This document shows, piece after piece, positions 58,865 to 64,000 of a stretch of 64,000 nucleotides of DNA (within the stretch, counting starts at the first letter, position 1; the number at the start of each line of letters is the position of its first letter). The DNA is taken from NCBI GenBank assembly GCA_019638395.1, contig JAHBTX010000004.1, forward strand, positions 680,411-744,410, given 5' to 3'. Source of the DNA: Cyclobacteriaceae bacterium. Lineage in GTDB: Bacteria > Bacteroidota > Bacteroidia > Cytophagales > Cyclobacteriaceae. The translations under genes and the position numbers were made by a program. The notes below the pieces were generated by a model, which did not search any database, had not been told where the DNA came from, and was given only the letters and a program-made list of their open reading frames with translations.

Positions 58865-61123
58865 TTACTCAATCGTCCACCTTACACCCAACTGCATCTT
58901 CGCGCCTTGCAACTGCGCATAGTTATAAGTGGTATCGAAGTTATAACCATTTGGATTGGTGTCGGGCCGCGGGGCACCGTTGGCATCAAAGTATTTTCCT
59001 CCAGGCCGATCGAACGGATCATCAGGATGTAACAGTGGATCTTTCGGAATAAAATTGAGCAGGTTTTTTACACCAGCATACACCTCCAGGTTTGAACCAA
59101 ATGATTTGCTCACCTGAAAATTCAACAACCCAAACCAGGGCGACATAGCCGGACGAAAATCATTGGCTACCACCGGCAAATGCATGGGGCCATACACACG
59201 ACCGGTTAGATCAAATGTAACATTAGATTTTGGTGTAGTATAACTTACGGTAAAGGTGCCTGAGAATTTTGGTGCTTGTAGTTGTGGCACTTTTATTTCG
59301 TTGGCTTCGGAACCCTGCACCTGAAATACGTCCATCCATGTAACACCGGAAATTACTTTCAATCCATTTGCAAACGCCATGTCTGTATTTATGGTAAGTC
59401 CGCGTGAGATAGCATAGCCATCTAAGTTGTCGTAAATAATTTTGTTAGGGTCGGTTAGAAAATCGCCTACAATTTTATTGGTGAAGTAGGTATAGAACAA
59501 ACTGGCATCGAAGTTCACAAAGCCATCCCTTAAAATAATATTGCGCGCATAGTTCAGGTTCAGATTCCACGATTGTTCTGGCTTCAGGTCATTGCGGATT
59601 TCTACATCACGCGAGCCTGTTAGTGCCGCATGATCTTCGGTAAAAAGATTAACCACCCGGTAGCCATTGCCACCCGTTAAGCGCAACGTGTTATTGGCAT
59701 TGGGCGAATATTTCAAACTCAGTCGCGGGGTAAGAATGTTGCTATGTACATTATGCCGGTCGTAACGCAACCCGGCTAATGTGGTAAACGATGATGTTAC
59801 GGTCATTTCATCCTGCACAAAAATTCCCGGAAGGAAAGTTACATCGGGTTGATTGCCTCCGTTGCTATTGGCGGTGCCGATGGTGTTGTCATCATAATGC
59901 ATGTAGCGAATGGGAATACCGGCCAGCAGTTCGTGATTACCCAATTTTTTATTCATGCGCAGTTGTGTAAACGCTACATGTTGTTGGGCGTAGTACTTTG
60001 TTACCCCATAATAAGAATCCTGCAAGTGGTAGTTGTAGGAGTAATCGATAAAGATGGGCGTGTTGGAATTAAGTTGATAGTTACCGATCAGCTCGGCACG
60101 ATTGGTATAAATCGATTCGCCATAGATTTGATCGCTTCCGCGGAACGCATCTGTCCATTGTAATTCGCCACCCCAACGATTTTCGTTTACATAACGACCC
60201 GCCAGTGAAAAGTTTTTTCCCGAAGGCCTGTAAAAACTCCACTTATTAAAAAATGAAATTCTGTTTTGAAGTGTTACATCGGTAAAGTTATCTTGGTTGA
60301 TGTCGCGTTTCTGGTTGTAGTTAAAATAGTTTACACCAAACAAAGCTGATGATTTGCCCACCTTTATTCCTGAGGCGAGATCAAGGTTATATTCACCTAC
60401 CGAAGTACCGAAGGCATCTAATTTTATTTTTGGTACCGAACCCGGTTCTTTAGTAATGATGTTGATTACACCACCCACTGCTTCCGATCCGTAAAGGGTG
60501 GAAGCCGGGCCTTTTACAATCTCCATGCGTTTTACCAAACTGTTGGGAATTCCGGATAAACCATAAACGGTTGCAAGACTGCTTACAATCGGCATTCCAT
60601 CAATCAAGATCATGGTATAAGGGCCCTCCAATCCGTTAATGTGAATATCGCCCGTGTTACAAACATTACAATTAATTTGTGGCTGTACGCCATTCACTAA
60701 GGAGAGTGCTTCGAAAATGTTGGGTGTAGGATTTTTGAGAAAGAAAGAAGGCGCAAACACTTCCACCGGTATAGGCGAATTCATTTTAGTAACTTCTTTC
60801 ATAGTGCCGGTTACAACTACAGCTTCCAACTCAGCTACATTTTCAGTCAATTCAAGTTGCAGGCTTGTAGTAGGGGAGGTTATTTCTTTGCGCAATGTTT
60901 TATAACCAATACCCGAAATCACCAGCGTGATTTTCCCGGCTGGCTGTTCCAGCACAAATTCACCGTCTTCGTTGGTGCTGGTGCCGTGGGCGGTTCCTTC
61001 CACCAACACATTGGCAAAAGGTACGGGCTCGCCTTTACTGGTTACCGTTCCTTTTATCAGGTTGGTTTGTGCAAATCCCGCAAGGGTTGCAAACCAAACT
61101 ATAATGAGTGCTAGCGCTTTCAT
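58865..61123 (-). CDS. TonB-dependent outer-membrane receptor with CxxC in the plug
   Basis: A 752-residue receptor with signal peptide (MKALALIIVWFATLAGFAQ), an N-terminal carboxypeptidase-regulatory-like domain (about residues 20-100), a plug (about 105-235) and a C-terminal beta-barrel whose last strand ends LGVRWTIE. The plug carries NCNVCNTGDIHINGLEGPYT with Cys152 and Cys155, then LIDGMPIVSSL and YGSEAVGGVINIITKEPG. The Cys pair is rare in plugs and fits a soft-metal or metal-complex ligand. ATG 61123 is chosen over an upstream GTG. It is divergent from the CFFC/His-rich genes, with Fur-family-like palindromes between. Probably transports a metal complex; substrate not proven. Confidence 0.9.
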   Translation of the reverse strand: MKALALIIVWFATLAGFAQTNLIKGTVTSKGEPVPFANVLVEGTAHGTSTNEDGEFVLEQPAGKITLVISGIGYKTLRKEITSPTTSLQLELTENVAELEAVVVTGTMKEVTKMNSPIPVEVFAPSFFLKNPTPNIFEALSLVNGVQPQINCNVCNTGDIHINGLEGPYTMILIDGMPIVSSLATVYGLSGIPNSLVKRMEIVKGPASTLYGSEAVGGVINIITKEPGSVPKIKLDAFGTSVGEYNLDLASGIKVGKSSALFGVNYFNYNQKRDINQDNFTDVTLQNRISFFNKWSFYRPSGKNFSLAGRYVNENRWGGELQWTDAFRGSDQIYGESIYTNRAELIGNYQLNSNTPIFIDYSYNYHLQDSYYGVTKYYAQQHVAFTQLRMNKKLGNHELLAGIPIRYMHYDDNTIGTANSNGGNQPDVTFLPGIFVQDEMTVTSSFTTLAGLRYDRHNVHSNILTPRLSLKYSPNANNTLRLTGGNGYRVVNLFTEDHAALTGSRDVEIRNDLKPEQSWNLNLNYARNIILRDGFVNFDASLFYTYFTNKIVGDFLTDPNKIIYDNLDGYAISRGLTINTDMAFANGLKVISGVTWMDVFQVQGSEANEIKVPQLQAPKFSGTFTVSYTTPKSNVTFDLTGRVYGPMHLPVVANDFRPAMSPWFGLLNFQVSKSFGSNLEVYAGVKNLLNFIPKDPLLHPDDPFDRPGGKYFDANGAPRPDTNPNGYNFDTTYNYAQLQGAKMQLGVRWTIE

Positions 61124-61201
61124 TTTTAGATGCACAAACTTATTTAATTAGAATACAATAAAAAAATATTTAGACTAATCTAAAAATATATTCTATGTGA
61201 A

Positions 61202-61249
61202 ACATTGTTGCAATTAAGCTAAAGTTACTATTATTGCAACATTGTTGCA
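61202..61249. promoter_or_regulatory. Fur/Zur-like operator pair between divergent receptor and CFFC genes
   Basis: ATTGCAACATTGTTGCAT (61233-61250) holds TGCAAC-ATT-GTTGCA, a perfect palindrome, and ends 2 bp before ATG 61253. ACATTGTTGCA (61239-61249) recurs at 61202-61212 as GAAACATTGTTGCAAT, a degenerate second site. Two 15-bp sites between divergent metal-related genes fit a Fur-family repressor. No regulator gene of that family is in the window. Confidence 0.6.
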
Positions 61250-61252
61250 TTT

Positions 61253-61672
61253 ATGAAATATGTATTGCTTGTTTTAATGGCAATTTTACCCTTTCGGGAA
61301 GATGAGGAGGGTTGGAAGCTTTTTGCCGGGGTACGCTTTACGCCCAAATACTTTCCGGAATACAAAGAGAAATTTCTGGTTCCCAATTTTGAGTCGTCAA
61401 TTTTAAGCAAGGTAGGAACTGAGATTACCGTGCGTGGGCATTATTTGCCCTTCGACCTGCAGGGTAATTCTATCATCATTTCGAAGTTTCCGTATGCAGC
61501 TTGTTTTTTCTGCGGTGGAGCCGGCCCTGAATCCGTAGCTGAAATTTTCTTTTCAACCAAGCCGCCCAAGTTTAAACCCGACCAGGTGATTACGGTACGT
61601 GGCAAGTTGCGCCTGAATGATACAGATGTAAACCACATGAATTTTATACTGGATGATGCGGAGTTACTCTAA
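61253..61672 (+). CDS. Periplasmic CFFC-motif protein, DUF3299-like, paralogue 2
   Basis: A 139-residue protein, about half identical to the product at 56222-56653: VGTEITVRGHYLPFDLQG, SKFPYAACFFCGGAGPES (Cys84, Cys87) and ITVRGKLRLNDTDVNHMNFI. The N terminus MKYVLLVLMAILPFREDEEG has a short hydrophobic stretch but no clear signal-peptidase site, so export is probable but less certain than in paralogue 1. It begins 2 bp after a Fur-family-like palindrome and is the first gene of an operon with the His-rich lipoprotein (20-nt overlap) and the flavoprotein. Confidence 0.8.
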   Translation: MKYVLLVLMAILPFREDEEGWKLFAGVRFTPKYFPEYKEKFLVPNFESSILSKVGTEITVRGHYLPFDLQGNSIIISKFPYAACFFCGGAGPESVAEIFFSTKPPKFKPDQVITVRGKLRLNDTDVNHMNFILDDAELL

Positions 61673-62030
61673 ACTTTTTGTGCTGCTATTGCTATCGGCA
61701 TGTAGTGTTTCGCACGAACAGAAGTTGTTGCAAGAAGCAGCAGACATACACAATACGGCTTTACTAATTGCCGAAGCGCTTGAAGCAACATTAAAGCAAA
61801 ACATTATTCCTCCCGATTCGGCTTCCGCGATTCTCACCGCTATTGAAGCTTGGGAAAATAATTTGGTTGAAGTTCCGGGTAATGAACATCACCACGATCA
61901 TGAGGGTCACAATCATTCGCACGAGCGGGTAAATGTAACAGCCGAAGAGATGCTGCAGCTACAGGTAGAGTTGAAGTATAGAATACAGCAGATTAAAAAG
62001 AGAGTTGATGCAATTACAAATCAGAAGTAA
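61653..62030 (+). CDS. His-rich lipoprotein, probable metal-binding
   Basis: A 125-residue protein with a lipoprotein signal (SKLFVLLLLSAC, Cys17). The mature part is helical, with a His-rich centre NEHHHDHEGHNHSHE (seven His between residues 79 and 90) flanked by amphipathic helices. Such clusters bind Zn(II), Cu(II) or Ni(II) and are found in periplasmic parts of metal importers. ATG 61653 overlaps the upstream CFFC gene by 20 nt; ATG 61656 is equally possible. The neighbouring TonB receptor and CFFC protein make a metal-uptake role likely, but the metal is not defined by the sequence. Confidence 0.75.
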   Translation: MMRSYSKLFVLLLLSACSVSHEQKLLQEAADIHNTALLIAEALEATLKQNIIPPDSASAILTAIEAWENNLVEVPGNEHHHDHEGHNHSHERVNVTAEEMLQLQVELKYRIQQIKKRVDAITNQK

Positions 62031-62031
62031 A

Positions 62032-62937
62032 ATGAATGCGACTAAACTATTTGATGTAATTATAATTGGTGGCAGCTATGCCGGACTATCAGCCGCCATG
62101 ACGCTGGGGCGGTCGTTACGTGATGTACTGGTGATTGATGCCGGTGATCCGTGTAATAAACAAACACCACATTCACATAATTTTATTACACACGATGGCG
62201 ATACGCCTGCCAATATTTCGGCAAAAGCCAGAAAGCAAGTGGAAGTTTACAAAACGGTACAGTTTGTTTCGGATGAAGCCATTGAAGGAAAAGGCGAGAA
62301 TGGAAACTTTGAAGTGAACACGAAAAGTGGAAAAATCTTTCAGGCAAAGAAATTGCTTTTTGCTACCGGACTAAAAGATACCCACGAAGTAAAAGGGTTT
62401 GATGCATGTTGGGGAATTTCGGTCATTCACTGTCCGTATTGTCATGGTTACGAAGTACGCGATAAGAAGATTGGTGTTGTATCTAACGGAGAACATGCCT
62501 TTCATATAACTAAGCTGGTTTATAACCTAAGCAAAAATGTTATTGTTTATACAAATGGTAAGTCCACCTTAACAGATGAGCAAACTGCGAAGCTGGCTAA
62601 CCGAAATATTATGGTTGGGGAAGATAAACTGGTGGAAGCCATTCATGATAAAGGTCAGGTAAAAAAAATTGTGTTTGAAGATGGTAGGGCGGTTGAAGTA
62701 GATGCGTTGTTTGTAAAGCCAAACTCTACACAGCATTGTACCATTCCTGAAAAGTTGGGGTGCAAACTAACTGAGCATGGGTTTTTGCAAGTAGATGATT
62801 TTCAGCAAACCACTGTGCCGGGTATATATGCCGCGGGTGATAACAGTACAATGATACGCGCAGTGGCTGCGGCTGTTGCTGCCGGAAACAAAGCCGGTGC
62901 GGTTATAAACCACGATTTGACGGACGAAACGTTTTAG
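62032..62937 (+). CDS. Thioredoxin-reductase-like NAD(P)H flavoprotein
   Basis: A 301-residue FAD/NAD(P) oxidoreductase: FAD motif VIIIGGSYAGLSAAMTLGR (residues 9-27), the redox pair in SVIHCPYCHGYE (Cys134, Cys137), and the C-terminal GIYAAGDNSTMIRAVAAAVAAGNKAGA. The CPYC pair is in the thioredoxin-reductase place, but the protein belongs to the short 'thioredoxin reductase-like' group whose electron acceptors are unknown. ATG 62032 is 1 bp after the lipoprotein stop, so it is in the same operon. It may keep the CFFC or other thiols reduced; this is an inference from context only. Confidence 0.85.
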   Translation: MNATKLFDVIIIGGSYAGLSAAMTLGRSLRDVLVIDAGDPCNKQTPHSHNFITHDGDTPANISAKARKQVEVYKTVQFVSDEAIEGKGENGNFEVNTKSGKIFQAKKLLFATGLKDTHEVKGFDACWGISVIHCPYCHGYEVRDKKIGVVSNGEHAFHITKLVYNLSKNVIVYTNGKSTLTDEQTAKLANRNIMVGEDKLVEAIHDKGQVKKIVFEDGRAVEVDALFVKPNSTQHCTIPEKLGCKLTEHGFLQVDDFQQTTVPGIYAAGDNSTMIRAVAAAVAAGNKAGAVINHDLTDETF

Positions 62938-63063
62938 CAAAAAGCAAGCGCAACCGATTTCAGTTACCGTTAACAAAAAAATAACCAACTTATTTTTCCG
63001 GTGATGAAACTAAAATGACCTTGTTCTCGGTTTAACATTTTTGTTAAACAGAAAAGCTAAACC

Positions 63064-63678
63064 TTGAACCCGGAACCACATACCGAAAACCTGATTAAAG
63101 AAAAAGCCAAAGTACTTTTTTTTCAAAAAGGATTTTTGAATGCTACCACGCAGGAAATTGCCGATGCAGCCGGGGTAAACCGTGCCCTCATTCATTATTA
63201 TTTCCGTTCGCGCGAGCAGATGCTCGATTTGCTACTTGAGGAAATAGTAAACGAAAAGAAAATCCGCAAGCGTGCCATACTTCAATCAACAATTCCCTTT
63301 CGGGAAAAGATTGCCGCCTACATTGAAGAAGTGCTGAAACAAGGATTGAAATATCCCTATCTCGAAAATTTTATCATTACCGAAACGGCCCGCAATCCTG
63401 AAAAGATAAAACTACTTTGTTTTAAAGATAAGTTGCGCTCCAGCGAATTGATCAAAGATCAACTTCATGAGGAGATAAAGAAGAAGGCTATCGCGCCAAT
63501 TTCGCCTGAACACTTTATGGTAAACCTGTCAGCGCTTTGCAATTATCCATTGTTAGCAAAAAATGTTATACAGCATATACACGGTATGAGTGATACGGCC
63601 TATCGTAAGTTTTTAACTGAACGCAAGGAAGTAATTTTTAATGCGCTTTTTAACGAAGCTAAAACATCAAAAAAATAA
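63064..63678 (+). CDS. TetR-family repressor
   Basis: A 204-residue regulator starting at TTG 63064 (no ATG in the N-terminal part). The HTH is LIKEKAKVLFFQKGFLNATTQEIADAAGVNRALIHYYFRSREQMLDLLLEEI. The C-terminal ligand domain (about 60-200) is unrecognised. A TolC-like gene follows 24 bp after the stop, which is the usual TetR / RND-efflux layout, so it probably represses a multidrug or metal efflux operon that runs past the window edge. Confidence 0.88.
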   Translation: MNPEPHTENLIKEKAKVLFFQKGFLNATTQEIADAAGVNRALIHYYFRSREQMLDLLLEEIVNEKKIRKRAILQSTIPFREKIAAYIEEVLKQGLKYPYLENFIITETARNPEKIKLLCFKDKLRSSELIKDQLHEEIKKKAIAPISPEHFMVNLSALCNYPLLAKNVIQHIHGMSDTAYRKFLTERKEVIFNALFNEAKTSKK

Positions 63679-63701
63679 TCAAACTTCTTCTTTATAAATT
63701 T

Positions 63702-64000
63702 ATGGTTTCGATTCTTCAAAAATCAATTGCTTGCCTCGGTGTAATGCTCCTGGCCCTACCGATACAAATGCAAGCACAAACCGACAGCCTGTTGCAGCAT
63801 GCTACGCTTGAGCGTGTGGTTAATTTTGCTTTGAAGCATCAGCCGGCAGTACAGCAGGCATTGCTGGATCAGGAAATTACCGAACGGGCCATAAAAGGTA
63901 AGCTGGCTGACTGGTATCCTCAAATTAATTTCGTGTTTAACTACCAGCATAATTTTGAGTTGCCAGTAAATATTATTGGCGGTAATGAAGTTCGTTTTGG
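63702..64000 (+). CDS. TolC-family outer-membrane efflux protein, 3' end outside window
   Basis: The frame is open from ATG 63702 to the window edge (99 codons seen). It has a signal peptide (ACLGVMLLALPIQMQAQ) followed by SLLQHATLERVVNFALKHQPAVQQALLDQEI, the N-terminal first-helix block of OEP/TolC proteins, and ADWYPQINFVFNYQHNF, typical of the first barrel strand. It is preceded by TetR in the same direction, suggesting an RND efflux operon whose membrane-fusion and pump genes lie beyond the window. Confidence 0.85.
   Translation, partial: MVSILQKSIACLGVMLLALPIQMQAQTDSLLQHATLERVVNFALKHQPAVQQALLDQEITERAIKGKLADWYPQINFVFNYQHNFELPVNIIGGNEVRF

Noticed and set aside
1-64000. CRISPR array, tRNA or rRNA genes
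   Set aside because: No regular short repeats with unique spacers and no tRNA or rRNA-like segments were seen on reading both strands; a computed search would be needed to exclude them fully.

Overview
The window looks like the chromosome of a member of the Bacteroidota, most likely a Cytophagales-type bacterium of moderate GC. The reasons are promoter elements of the TTTG / TAnnTTTG type (clearest at 20572-20603), few Shine-Dalgarno sequences before start codons, a TonB receptor with an N-terminal carboxypeptidase-regulatory-like domain, DUF2911 and SPFH-lipoprotein genes, and many small transcription units. I cannot name the genus. I saw no rRNA, tRNA, CRISPR array, prophage or complete insertion sequence.

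Layout. 1-3638: tail of a haem uptake and use operon (hmuT, cut by the window edge, then hmuU, hmuV, hmuS). 3660-8509: membrane acyltransferase, SPFH lipoprotein, dnaX carrying an A10 recoding site, and a VapBC-like pair whose toxin is broken. 8510-18915: secreted M20 peptidase, glycosyltransferase, SPOR/OmpA protein, bestrophin-like protein and a giant secreted TPR-CHAT protein. 18940-20420: two cassette-like genes, each followed by a related palindromic element resembling an attC site. 20572-23502: ArsR-controlled SRPBCC/ArsR/DinB operon, Crp-family regulator, haloalkane-dehalogenase-like hydrolase. 23513-32763: aspS, an intact VapBC-like pair whose stop overlaps the start of tadA, ilvE, oxidoreductases, and an EamA-GNAT-DinB-DinB operon. 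32793-37416: a 4.6 kb block bounded by 40-bp direct repeats (39/40 identical) that separates the EamA exporter from a MocR-type regulator; it holds two HxlR regulators, NmrA-like and SDR oxidoreductases, proline dehydrogenase and a SnoaL-like protein. 37418-52376: core functions (acpP, NtrB/NtrC-like pair, lpxH-like, ftsH, rsfS, birA, a TPR histidine kinase with its LuxR-type regulator). 52504-64000: an ABC transporter with a His-rich permease, a PIN toxin pair, two paralogous CFFC-motif periplasmic proteins, a higBA-like pair, a TonB receptor with CxxC in its plug, a His-rich lipoprotein, a thioredoxin-reductase-like flavoprotein, TetR, and the start of a TolC-type gene.

Most interesting points. 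(1) dnaX has zero-frame termination just after an A10 run preceded by AGGAGG, and the -1 frame supplies a full tau tail; its ATPase domain also lacks the usual four-cysteine zinc module. (2) Genes between about 53.6 and 63 kb look like parts of a transition-metal, probably zinc, uptake system: ABC ATPase, His-rich FtsX-like permease, two CFFC proteins, TonB receptor, His-rich lipoprotein, and a Fur/Zur-like palindrome between the divergent receptor and CFFC genes. (3) Two PIN toxin genes overlap the start codons of downstream non-toxin genes (tadA and a CFFC gene). All function calls come from motif recognition by eye; no database search was run.
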